This document shows, one piece after another, positions 43,601 to 53,241 of a stretch of DNA of 64,000 bases. Source of the stretch: Morinoia aosen. Taxonomy: Eukaryota > Arthropoda > Malacostraca > Amphipoda > Talitridae. The notes beneath the pieces were generated by a model, which did not search any database, was not told the origin of the DNA, and saw only the letters and a program-made list of their open reading frames with translations. Within the stretch, counting starts at the first letter, position 1. The number at the start of each line of letters is the position of its first letter. Made by a program: the position numbers and the translations under genes. The stretch covers positions 48,256,075 to 48,320,074 of the forward strand of contig CM059564.1 in the NCBI GenBank assembly GCA_030386875.1, read 5' to 3'.

Positions 43601-46600
43601 GCCGAGGTGAGGTGAGGCTAGCCTAGCCAAGCCTAGGTGAGGTGAGGCTAGCCTAGCCAAGCCTAGGTGAGGTGAGGCTAGCCTAGCCTAGGTGAGGTGA
43701 GGCTAGCCTAGCCTAGGTGAGGTGAGGCTAGCCTAGCCTAGGTGAGGTGAGGTGAGGCTAGCCTAGCCTAGGTGAGGTGAGGCTAGCCTGGCTTAGGTGA
43801 GGTGAGGTGAGGCTAGCCTAGCCTAGCCTAGCCTAGGTGAGGTGAGGCTAGCCTAGCCGAGGTGAGGTGAGGCTAGCCTAGCCGAGGTGAGGTGAGGCTA
43901 GCCTAGCCGAGGTGAGGTGAGGCTAGCCTAGCCGAGGTGAGGTGAGGCTAGCCTAGCCGAGGTGAGGTGAGGCTAGCTTAGCCGAGGTGAGGTGAGGTGA
44001 GGCTAGCCCAGCCTAGGGGAGGCTAGCCTAGCCGAGGTGAGGTGAGGCTAGCTTAGCCTAGGTGAGGTGAGGTGAGGCTGGCCTAGCCTAGGTGAGGTGA
44101 GGTGAGGCTAGCCTAGCCTAGGTGAGGTGAGGTGAGGCTGGCCTAGCCTAGGTGAGGTGAGGTGAGGCTAGCCTAGCCTAAGTGAGGTGAGGCTAGCCTA
44201 GCCTAGGTGAGGTGAGGTGAGGTGAGGCTAGCCTAGGTGAGGTGAGGCTAGCCTAGGTGAGGTGAGGCTAGCCTAGCCTAGCCGAGGTGAGGTGAGACTA
44301 GCCTAGCCGAGGTGATGTGAGGTGAGGTGAGGCTAGCCTAGCCGAGGTGAGGTGAGGCTAGCCTAGCCGAGGTGAGGTGAGGCTAGCCTAGCCTAGCCGA
44401 GGTGAGGCTAGCCTAGCCTAGCCGAGGTGAGGCTAGCCTAGCCTAGCCGAGGTGAGGCCAGCCTAGCCTAGCCTAGGTGAGGTGAGGCCAGCCTAGCCTA
44501 GGTGAGGTGAGGTGAGGCTAGCCTAGGTGAGGTGAGGTGAGGCTAGCCTAGCCTAGGTGAGGTGAGGTGAGGCTAGCCTAGCCTAGGTGAGGTGAGGTGA
44601 GGGTAGCCTAGCCTAGGTGAGGTGAGGTGAGGCTAGCCTAGCCTAGGTGAGGTGAGGTGAGGCTAGCCTAGCCTAGGTGAGGTGAGGTGAGGTGAGGCTA
44701 GCCTAGCCGAGGTGAGGTGAGGTGAGGTGAGGCTAGCCTAGCCTAGGTGAGGTGAGGCTAGCCTAGCCTAGGTGAGGTGAGGTGAGGTGAGGCTAACCTA
44801 GCTTAGGTGAGGTGAGGTGAGGTGAGGCTAGCCTAGCCTAGCCTAGGTGAGGTGAGGTGAGGCTAGCCTAGCCTAGGTGAGGTGAGGTGAGGCTAGCCTA
44901 GCCTAGGTGAGGTGAGGTGAGGCTAGCCTAGGTGAGGTGAGGTGAGGCTAGCCTAGGTGAGGTGAGGTGAGGCTAGCCTAGGTGAGGTGAGGCTAGCCTA
45001 GGTGAGGTGAGGCTAGCCTAGCCGAGGTGAGGCTAGCCTAGCCGAGGTGAGGCTAGCCTAGCCTAGGTGAGGTGAGGCCAGCCTAGCCTAGGTGAGGTGA
45101 GGTGAGGCTAGCCTAGGTGAGGTGAGGCGAGGCTAGCCTAGCCGAGGTGAGGTGAGGCTAGCCTAGGTGAGCCGAGCCGAGCTTAGCCGAGGTGTGCCTA
45201 GCCTAGCCAAGTTTAGGTTATGTAATGTAGACGGAATTTCATCACGGGGACATCTAGCTCAACGATGACATCGTCCGTGGAATTTCCATTGGTCCTGATA
45301 GGCGTTAGCTGAGATTCTTGCCATGGTAATTTTATCTCTGCCAGATAGACAAAATTATCGCAATATAATAAAGTTTCCAATCGTGCTCTTTTCTATGAAC
45401 TAACATTTTACAATCTACAGCATTTTTAAATCGGCTACTTTTTACCGGAAACTTTGACAGTGTGGGACTTATCGATAAAAGAACTAAAAAATGATGGGTG
45501 TTTAGAAGAAAGAAACCAGTGTTATGATTAGATAACAATTTAATTAAATTAGACCGAAAACTAATTAATAAAGACTGTACCGCAGCACCCGCTGGAATGG
45601 TGCACTATAAGGAAATAACTTTTGTGGACAATAACTCACCGTTTTCGCAGGTGACCTGATCCACCCCGAGCAGCATGCGGCCGTCAGGATAGAACCAGCT
45701 GTTGTCGCGGTACTGCAGCGTCACAGAAGTCGAGCCGTCCGGCATGCGGGTGCCCGGCTCACACTCTATTCTGCGCTCGTTGTTGCCCTAACGACAGGAC
45801 GTGTTCGTTACTTCAACATGTTACTTCGTTGCAGAGTACGGTCTTCTGCTGCATGTTTTTTGTCCATGCATGTATTTTAGTGGAATTTATGAGCGAACTT
45901 TGGATGAAATGTGCAGAGGAAAATTTATTTGCGCTTACCGAAATGGGTCACTTGCTTGATCCGAAAGGCTAGTATAAATAAAAATTGCAATTTGAAATTC
46001 GTATGAACGCCTACCTGAATTCTTTGTGCTGCCCTGCCATGGTTACGAGCGAGTTAGAGAGAAAAGGACTCAAAAGTACGGGGGCTGTGGATTTTTGTTT
46101 TTTTTACGCGTATCAAATAAATGAAATGACTTCGAAAACCTTCTTCTATATGTGCTGTGCCTAAAATTTATCGCGTGATTCTCATGCACATGGCAATAAA
46201 TTCCTATGGTAACAAAATTCAAATTGAGAATCAAGCTAATTAAATAATTAGCAAAAAGGCCTCCAATTCTAAAGTTTAAATTGTGTGTCAAAAGCAGTTG
46301 GTCATGAAGAAGCGTTCTTTTGAAAAAAAAAACATTTTCTTGTCTTATTGTCCCACAAAGAAATTTTATATTTTAAGCATTACAATTTAGTACCCATAAG
46401 CGACATCAATGAAAGACTGTTTTTCATTATTACCACAAGCATTTTACTTGACGCCTAGAATATTTTGGAACTGAATTCTGACTTTGAAACAGTATTATTA
46501 CAAATTATTGCCGTTTATGACCCTCTGAACTCTGATAGCTCATGAAACGATATTATGGAATAGCGACACACTGGAAAGCTAGTGCAAGTGTTGCTTAATA

Positions 46601-48040
46601 TTCAGCTTAAAAATAACATTTATAGTATTCTACTGAAAATTTGTCATGCTCAAATACTGCTGGAGTGAAATAAAATTTGGTGACAAGCAGACAACAGAGG
46701 TAACCGCAAGCTATCTTCCAATCGTGCTGGAAAAATTAGGCTGTGGCTACTGAGAAAATTAGGTTGTCGGTAGGAAAAATAAAGAAGAATCACGTGATAC
46801 TCACCACCGGTTTGAGTTGGTAACCGCCGTAGGGCTGGTCTCCGAGCATGGGTTCGTCAGAGCAAGTGGGTCCAGTCCAAGGGCCTGCGCATGCGCATTT
46901 GTTGGGTGCCACGCACGTGCCTCCGTTCTCGCACGTCGCGTCGCACACGGCTGCAGGAATTAAACGTGTTAAGCTGGCACTTGATCAGAGCCCTATCATT
47001 AGATTGAGTAGTTTTACCTAAAGTGTTCCTATAAGTGAGTTCAGACAATACGTAGACCAAAAACCTAGTTCATCTTCATACTGTTGAGAACACTTTGTTC
47101 AAATCTGAGTTTCGAGTCAGATATTTAAACCAGGCATCGAATGGAATAGACGCTGGAGCATTAGGCATCACTAGATTCACTCGCACTACATCATTGTACT
47201 ATCAGAGACCTAAAGAGCTAATAAAGTTTCAACAGAAACCGAAGTTGCAAATTCAGATGGGCGTTTGAACGAGATTTTAACTTCAACCTTGAAATCTTTG
47301 AAATTTCATCAAATTTACAATGATTCAGCATTCCAGGTTCCTGAAGCTTAACAAAGTCGTGAATAAGAAAACTATAAATCGCTGAAGATCGACTTACGAG
47401 CACAGACGGTCATATCAGGAGACCATTTCCTATCCCTGAAGTAGAGGTCACCCGAGGTGTGGTCGCAGTCCAGCAGCACGCGGTCGCTCCGGATCGTGTC
47501 TGTCACGATGAACTTGTAGCCCGGACCGCAGCGCAGGCGGCATCCGCTGGAATGGTCCAATTTTTTGTTATTCACATTTTATTTTTTAAGAATAGAGTAA
47601 TTGTTCTCTTCCAAACTTATTTGTTATTAATATATATTTTTTTAAGATTAGAGTAATTGTTTTCTTCCAAACTTGTTTGTTATTCATGTGTTTTATGACA
47701 ATAGAATAAATGTGTTCTTCCAATTTTTCATTTTAAATCTATGAAGTAACGGTGTTTTTACGTAATTTTAGTAAATACATATATTGTGAATTTTTTGCCG
47801 TTATGTTTTTCAAGGATATTTTGTAACAAAATTGTAGTTTTATCATTTTCTATAACACTTTGGATGCGTTTTCTGTGATTAATTAATATTCCAAATTAAA
47901 TCGTTTGCAAAGGAATAACGAGGAATTTTGGAATATTTTTGCATGATCATATATTTGTGAAAAATCTAAAAGAAATTTTGTAACAAAAAGAAATTTTCGA
48001 GAAAATTTTGAAACCACATTTGAAGTTTTATCATTCTTTT

Positions 48041-48101
<61 letters not shown>

Positions 48102-51100
48102 AATCTCACATGGAACACGTTTTACGCATTTAATATTCAAAATTAAATCGTTTGAAGAAAAATTTCAAGGAATTTTTTAATATTTCCGTAAGTACTTTTT
48201 TGTAAAAAATCCATCTCCCGATATTTTCCAAGGAAATTTTGTAAATAAATGAGTTTTTTTATTTTTTTTAACATATGGACTCCATTTGACGTTTTAAGTG
48301 TTTAATATTCGAAATTAAACCGCCGGAACAGAAATAACGAAGAATGTTTGTATATTTTTTAGATTGTTTTTTGTAAAAAAAAAGTTAAAGGGTGCCCACT
48401 GGTAATTTATATTTATATCTAAGACACAAAAAATACTTGGTCAACAAATGCCCACTTATTTGAAGCTGTACTCACATGCTTTTAATTCGTGCAGTATTTT
48501 ATTTATCCGCGAAAATGCAATGAAATGTGACCAAGGAATAATAGTTTTCATAACCAATTTTACAACCAGCGATGATGAAAGATTTTACACACTGCTTTAA
48601 TGAGCAATTTTTCAAACAGTGGTCGCAAAAATATCCAGAATGAGCTCATAGAGCCATTTTACTATCATCATTAAGTAATCAAGTATTAATAATCGTCTTT
48701 GATAATTTACTATGAGCCATAATAAGTTCATCAACCCAGCTTCAATGTGTATGAGTAGGTTTGATCAATAATATGCTGGCCAGTTCTAATCAGGTCCAAT
48801 TCAAAACCTTGCATTTGCACATGTGCGACTGATCAAAATTGAGATCGAAGTTTTTACCACCTCAGTTGGTTCTCGAGTTCATTTATCAACTATATGTCCA
48901 AATTAGCAAAAAGTGATCTCTGATTCAAACATCAAACATGACACTGAAATGAGTACCTAACTATTTTCTATCTTCTTTCGTCCTTGTTGAATAACCTTTC
49001 CCAAAGAAACAAGTTTTCTATTTCTCCATTGATATGTTAACCTGTTTCTTGGAAGCGTTTTTAGAAATCTTAACAATTTGAATTTTTTTCGTAGAATTTT
49101 AGGTCTCGCTATGGGTTATATTTTTGGAAGGGAACGCGATGTAGGCAAAATTTCAGCCAATACGACAAACACCCGAGGTTACAGCAACAGTTATTCGTAT
49201 CCTACTAACAGTTGACATTGATGTGAAATTATCTTACCTGGAAGCACACACGACTTGGCCGTTCGCGATCTCATGGATGTCCACACAACCTGACCGAAGA
49301 AAGGAGAAAATTTTACCAATCTTTCCAGAATGTACTTAAAAGTTCTGTAGACTCATTCTTTACTCCCAATCTTCTTTAAGAATAATTAAATTACACACAA
49401 AACGCTGTTCTGTTTGGAATTTGCTTCTAATCAGAATTTGATAATCCTAAAAATAAGTTAACAGCTGAATTTTCAACTATCTCGAAAAAATATTTTGAAA
49501 ATGTGAAATTTTATTTATCAATTTCTTTGTTCATGTATGTTCTTTTCAATCAAGCCATTTTCATAAATTACTGTAAAATAATAATACTATTTGGTATTCC
49601 TCTCCCCTAACTTTTCAGAAATACAAAACAATTTCAACTGCTTCAAAGCTGGAGAGTATACTTGGAGATTAAGCAAATGCTATACGCTTCATTAAAAATT
49701 ATCGGAACATAGATGAGCTTTAATACAGATTAGCTTAACGCTAACAAGCTTCAATAGAGATTACACATGTCTCCAGAATTCAAAGCAACGTAAACTCACG
49801 CTTGATTTGCTGCCGCTCGAGCCGTCCCGAACGAAGCGGCGACGCTCGCCCTGAACTGCTGTAGCCGACGTTGCTGCTGCCGCTGTACTGGCGCCTCAGC
49901 CGCCGGTGGCTGCACACAAGCAATTGTAATTTGTACATGGTGGGGTAAATAAAATGCCTGCGTTTTGAAAGGCCATGAGGAAAAGTAAACCAATACCTAC
50001 AGAATTATTTGTTTTATTCGAATTAGTATGCAATGTCGTTTGTGTGCTAACTTTTTGTTGAAGGTGGCATCAGGAAGATGGTGGTGACCACACACATCTT
50101 ACCTTTACCATCACCACCACAGCCGTTGTGCTCGCTTCTCTAAACTCGGGCATTTGACTTGTCCACCCTGTATTATCGTCATTTTGGGTCAATACTTAGT
50201 TTTATCACGAACCTACAAAACTGAAAATAGTTTAAGATAGTGTTTCCGACAAAAATTTTCTCTTACAATTTGTCCCGTCCTCAAGCAACAATGGCGTTAA
50301 TTTCTACAGTGATATTGATTCAAGATGCTTTAAAATTCGAGGTCTCGATTGAATAGTTTTTTCAAGCATCTGCAGCGATGCATTTCTTGTATTATTTTGA
50401 CGCGTGTTACATTTTTTAATGAGTAGCCAAAAATCAGTATCTGCACTTTAGTTTCGCCTAATAAGTTACACGTTATAGGTGGGAGGAAGTTGAATTATCA
50501 TTCAAGGAAAAGCAAAGTTAGAATAAACTTACAAAATTAACTATTTGACAATCCGTTAAATAACTTCCAGAATACGGTTTAAGGTACAGCAATTCATCGA
50601 TAATACTACTATTGGATGCAATGATGAAATTGGTCAAATATTAGGAAGAAAAATGAAAACGTAGTGATTGTGATTTCCTTACCTCCTTCAATATCATTTA
50701 AGCTCATGTGGTATTGAAAGTAAAATTTTGAACTAAACCTCACGATGGGAAAGGCCAGAGTGTTGAGTGTTGCACCAAAACTAAGTAAAAACTCTTGGAC
50801 TCACACCGAAACTCTTTCATGCTTTTCTGCTAAAAAAGAATGTTACGGCCGACTGACTTTATGATACTTGTAATGCTGAGATCCTTATTTTTTAGGGATT
50901 TCAATACATATATCAGAGTATCTTCAATAAAAATTACTACAATCGTCTTTAAAATCTTACTTGTAACACCTGAATTAAGCCCTTCCCACGACGCCTTCTC
51001 AAGAAATCAAATATCTTTCAAAGCCTTAAAAAAATTGTTTGCAATTGAAAGCATTCGAGCTTTATACATCAGGGTTCTACTTTATGACTTACAGACGCCA

Positions 51101-51534
51101 TTACGAATAAAAATGATTTCCATTTTGAACATCACAATTAAATTCCGTTCTATTCCTATTGGAGACAAAATATTTGAATAAGTTTTAGCGCTAATCAAAT
51201 TTAAACGAACCCTAATAAAGGCCATAATTTTTATTACAAGGCAAAGGGGAAAATATTCTATATTTAATTGTCTACATTCTTTTACTTCATTTATACTTTC
51301 ACTTGTGCTATACGCCCACAGTTCCACAACTTCCGGTTAAATTTCAAGGAATACATAAAATTTTTTTTGCGGAGGCTTACATTCGTTGATTTTTGGAAAT
51401 GTACGATCATTTATATCAAAGAAATTGACATCCGTTATCGGTTTTATTTAAATCTAAGAGACTCACCTCTCAGCTGCGCCTGCGCTGCTCGCAATCAGCA
51501 CCAGCGCCACCAGAAAAAATTTCAACTTCATCAT
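40415..51534 (-). CDS. Secreted modular protein with EGF and Sushi/CCP domains, eight exons
   Basis: Coding exons 51534-51467, 49909-49800, 49289-49238, 47546-47398, 46950-46805, 45787-45640, 41594-41303 and 40601-40415 join in phase at all seven junctions to give 383 residues. Order: signal peptide (1-about 20), basic Arg/Ser/Gln linker (to about 59), CCP1 (about 60-125), EGF1 (about 128-156, six Cys), CCP-like 2 (about 165-222, two Cys only), Pro-rich linker (about 225-280), EGF2 (about 285-312, six Cys), CCP3 (about 316-380, four Cys), stop. There is no transmembrane segment. EGF and CCP modules usually mediate extracellular protein-protein contacts; the partner and pathway are unknown. 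The modular plan recalls arthropod adhesion or immune-surface proteins, but I recognise no named orthologue. The end of exon 7 can be misread as a stop (see that entry). Confidence 0.85.
41188..41290 (-). repeat. T repeat, left part, beside exon 7 donor
   Basis: TAGACAAAATTATAGAAATA, then CAATAAAACTTCAAATCCTG and TATTTTACAAAGTTGAGCATG align with 45350-45430. This part ends at the exon 7 donor. Confidence 0.75.
41303..41594 (-). CDS. EGF/CCP gene exon 7 (Pro-rich linker and EGF2)
   Basis: A Pro/Ala-rich linker (KPYNPTSAPAKPQPPYEPG and on) leads to SCNPPCQNGGECVFENTCSC and GYWGPTC, a six-cysteine EGF. It ends NSCTYP-AG|GTAAAAC. Reading on gives an immediate TAA two codons later, but that leaves a lone Cys; splicing to 40601 completes a four-cysteine CCP. 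Acceptor CTTCGCAG. Both flanks of this exon match the repeat at 45340-45545. Confidence 0.9.
41640..41748 (-). repeat. T repeat, right part, upstream of exon 7
   Basis: GTTGGACTTTTCGA, TTTAGAAGAAAGAAATCA and TTATGATTATTTTGATAACA align with 45470-45545. Together with the left part it brackets exon 7. Confidence 0.8.
42085..42235 (+). repeat. T repeat, inverted copy
   Basis: CAGGGTGTCTGCC, AACCGATTTAAAAATGCTG and then ATAATTTTCT match the reverse complement of 45345-45475. It lies 250 bp from the left edge of the pentamer satellite, with its partner on the other side in opposite orientation. Confidence 0.7.
42490..45218. repeat. 2.7-kb satellite on a 5-bp lattice (GCCTA/GCCTG/GGTGA)
   Basis: Nearly all units are multiples of 5 bp made from GCCTA, GCCTG, GCCCA, GCCGA, GGTGA and GGCTA. 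Local domains are homogeneous: a 20-mer GGTGAGCCTGGCCTAGCCTA at about 42650-42780, then its GCCCA variant, then a 25-mer with an extra GCCTG to about 43300, then GGTGA-doubled GGCTAGCCTA units to the end. It fills most of intron 6 of the EGF/CCP gene. On the + strand many units read CAGGTGAG, a donor-like motif antisense to the gene. Confidence 0.95.
45340..45545 (-). repeat. T repeat, uninterrupted copy in intron 6
   Basis: It contains in one piece the two segments that flank exon 7 at 41188-41290 and 41640-41748, joined by about 40 bp (AGCATTTTTAAATCGGCTAC and following). It lies 95 bp from exon 6. Confidence 0.75.
45640..45787 (-). CDS. EGF/CCP gene exon 6 (CCP-like 2)
   Basis: It encodes RRIECEPGTRMPDGSTS to NSWFYPDGRMLLGVDQVTC. 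It aligns with CCP3 (ECHPG..., VWRLPSGRLL, DDVLC) but the inner cysteine is Tyr and the first is missing, so only one disulfide is possible. Acceptor CTGTCGTTAG and donor AACG|GTGAGT, phase 1. Confidence 0.9.
45788..46804. other. Intron 5 of the EGF/CCP gene, no feature seen
   Basis: AT-rich; no repeat with clear edges. Confidence 0.5.
46805..46950 (-). CDS. EGF/CCP gene exon 5 (EGF1)
   Basis: It encodes VCDATCENGGTCVAPNKCAC and then GPWTGPTC, a complete six-cysteine EGF repeat, followed by the start of CCP-like 2. Acceptor TTCCTGCAG and donor GGTG|GTGAGT, phase 0. Confidence 0.95.
47398..47546 (-). CDS. EGF/CCP gene exon 4 (CCP1, second half)
   Basis: It encodes SGCRLRCGPGYKF, then DRVLLDC and RKWSPDMTVCA, the C-terminal half of a Sushi domain with its conserved Trp. 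Acceptor CATTCCAG and donor GCTC|GTAAGT. It leaves in phase 1, so exons 3+4 form a 1-1 module. Confidence 0.9.
47547..49237. other. Intron 3 of the EGF/CCP gene with an AT microsatellite
   Basis: Loose recurring pieces of TTTGTAACAAAATT and AAATTAAATCG at about 47820-48330 suggest an old local duplication. Otherwise nothing is seen. Confidence 0.5.
48041..48100. repeat. (AC)n(AT)n microsatellite
   Basis: ACACACAC followed by about 24 AT units and then ATACAC, in intron 3 of the EGF/CCP gene. Confidence 0.98.
49238..49289 (-). CDS. EGF/CCP gene exon 3 (CCP1, first half)
   Basis: 52 nt encoding CVDIHEIANGQVVCAS, the typical CCP opening (Cys...NG.V.C). Acceptor TCGGTCAG and donor CCAG|GTAAGA. 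It enters in phase 1 and leaves in phase 2. Confidence 0.85.
49800..49909 (-). CDS. EGF/CCP gene exon 2 (basic linker)
   Basis: Acceptor TTGTGTGCAG and donor AAGC|GTGAGT. In the phase set by exon 1 it reads SHRRLRRQYSGSSNVG and on to RLERQQIK. The RRLRR stretch could be a proprotein-convertase site. The exon is GC-rich against its flanks. Confidence 0.85.
49910..51466. other. Intron 1 of the EGF/CCP gene, no feature seen
   Basis: AT-rich. An open frame of 113 codons at 50840-51181 on + has no domain and lies in the intron; it is not called. Confidence 0.5.
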
Positions 51535-51549
51535 TTCGTCCTCAGAAAT
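51467..51549 (-). CDS. EGF/CCP gene exon 1 (signal peptide)
   Basis: Acceptor TTTGTTCCGCAG ends at 51550, so an untranslated exon must exist upstream. After 15 nt of 5' UTR, ATG at 51534 opens MMKLKFFLVALVLIASSAGA, a clear signal peptide with two adjacent Met. The coding part is 51534-51467. Donor AGAG|GTGAGT follows, phase 2. Confidence 0.9.
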
Positions 51550-53091
51550 CTGCGGAACAAATGAAAAATTTGATGTACATGATATTTCAGGGATACTCGT
51601 ACAATTCACCTTCGATTGATGCTTTCTCAGATGACGTGACTCTGTCTTAAACATATTCTGGTTAAAAATTTTTATTTATTTTTCTATTCCACTTGAAAAG
51701 TTTAAGAGCTTAATTGAATATTAAAAATAGAATAATTAAAGTATCATTGATGGATGACACGCCTGATGATTCACTTGCAATTCTTCAATTTAGGTCAACA
51801 ACTGCAATTTTGCCTTCATCTTGACACTGATGTTACCGCAGCTGATGAAAATGTTGTGAATCGTACCAATAAAATTGAGTTGAACTTGGTCTTTAACATA
51901 AGTTATTGTGTTGCATATTTGCAAATTCCATGTAATATTATTTGGATTTTATAGCATGAACTTCTGGAAACTAATTATAAAGAAACTGTTGTGAAAATAT
52001 ATAACTATTTAATAATGCTGTAAAAATTTCAGAAAATTTTAACCAACACTCCACACATAAAAACAACCTTGCTTAATTAAATAACTGCCAAAGTCTTAAA
52101 TCAGCTGCTCCAATGTTGCTTGACTGAAAGCCAAAGGTGCTCTGAAGTTGCAAGTCGGAGTCGACTTCTCAAACAACCAACTCTGATGAAATTTGCCAAA
52201 AATTCAACCGGCTTACAACTGAATTTGCATCCTTGGTTTTTTAGCTGCTAAGAAATCTTTCCTGAGGAAATCTGCGCCAAAAACCGTTAGAGAGATAACA
52301 CAGGAAGCTGTGCGTTGATAGCTCAGGAGACGATATATCGTTGCTCGTGTGGCCGGAAACTTTGATTTGAATTGTCCATGTTCGTTTTTTGCGTAGAAGA
52401 TTTCCGGCCAGAAACTTGTACTGATAACTCAATTACTATTCATTGGCACTTTCATTTGTCATTCATCCTTACAGTTGTGTGAAATAAATTACACCTAATG
52501 TGCGCAGATTAAGGCACTTCAATAATATTAATACTGTGGGATGAATTTTGCACAACAATCTCGGTGGTTTTCAAATTATTATTTTTTCGCCTTTGAATCG
52601 TCTAGTGAACGCAGTGAGATGCAAAAATCGTCGAAGGAGCTAAAATCACGATGAATAATTCTACAAGAATTCGTTGAAGTTTACAAGCCTGTACAAATAT
52701 GAAATTTAATTTGATTGAATTATCTATTTTAAGCGCTTAAAACGGAAGCACTCATAACCACGATCATTACCCGCACTGAAATTGACCATCGATAAACTTT
52801 GAAAAAGTTCAGAGCTTTGTTAAGACAAACGAGTTTTTGAACGTTTGATGAACATTAATACGTGCTTCACGAGTAGAATATCAGATTCGATTTAACTTGC
52901 ATTCCATGTCGTTTAATCAAAAACTTTGAACTTATGGTATTTATTGAGTTATTTTAAAATTTAGCGGTGGCTCCCCATGCTTTTAAGTACTATGAACAAA
53001 TTTCTGCGAATCAAAGAACTTCAAGCAGAGACCACCTAGCCACGGTCACATGTCCTAACGAAGTGTCCCTAAGCCGTACGTACAACCTGTA
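51550..53091. other. 5' intron or upstream region of the EGF/CCP gene
   Basis: The acceptor at 51550 implies an upstream untranslated exon. The exon 53092-53241 described next is one candidate. No promoter motif is evident. Confidence 0.35.
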
Positions 53092-53241
53092 TTAGTACTC
53101 GCTGCCGTTGCGACACACTCGTGCGTTTCCGTGGTCGCAGCTCGACTTGAAGATGACGCGTAAACGATGACGCATCAATTTTGGCACGCTCATGACGCAC
53201 CCTGAGATGCCGTGCGTAACTCTCCGCCGCTCCTTGCGATC
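53092..53241 (-). other. Candidate exon of unknown gene, or 5' exon of the EGF/CCP gene
   Basis: A GC- and CpG-rich island in AT-rich DNA. On the - strand TTTTCGATTCCAG precedes an open frame DRKERRRVTHGISGCV, then CDHGNARVCRNGSEY and TAA, 49 codons with three Cys. It could be the last coding exon of a gene lying to the right, or an untranslated first exon (a GTGCGT donor occurs inside). The protein family is not recognised. Confidence 0.25.

Noticed and set aside
50840-51181. 113-codon open frame on the + strand
   Set aside because: It lies in intron 1 of the EGF/CCP gene, has AT-rich codons and no domain.
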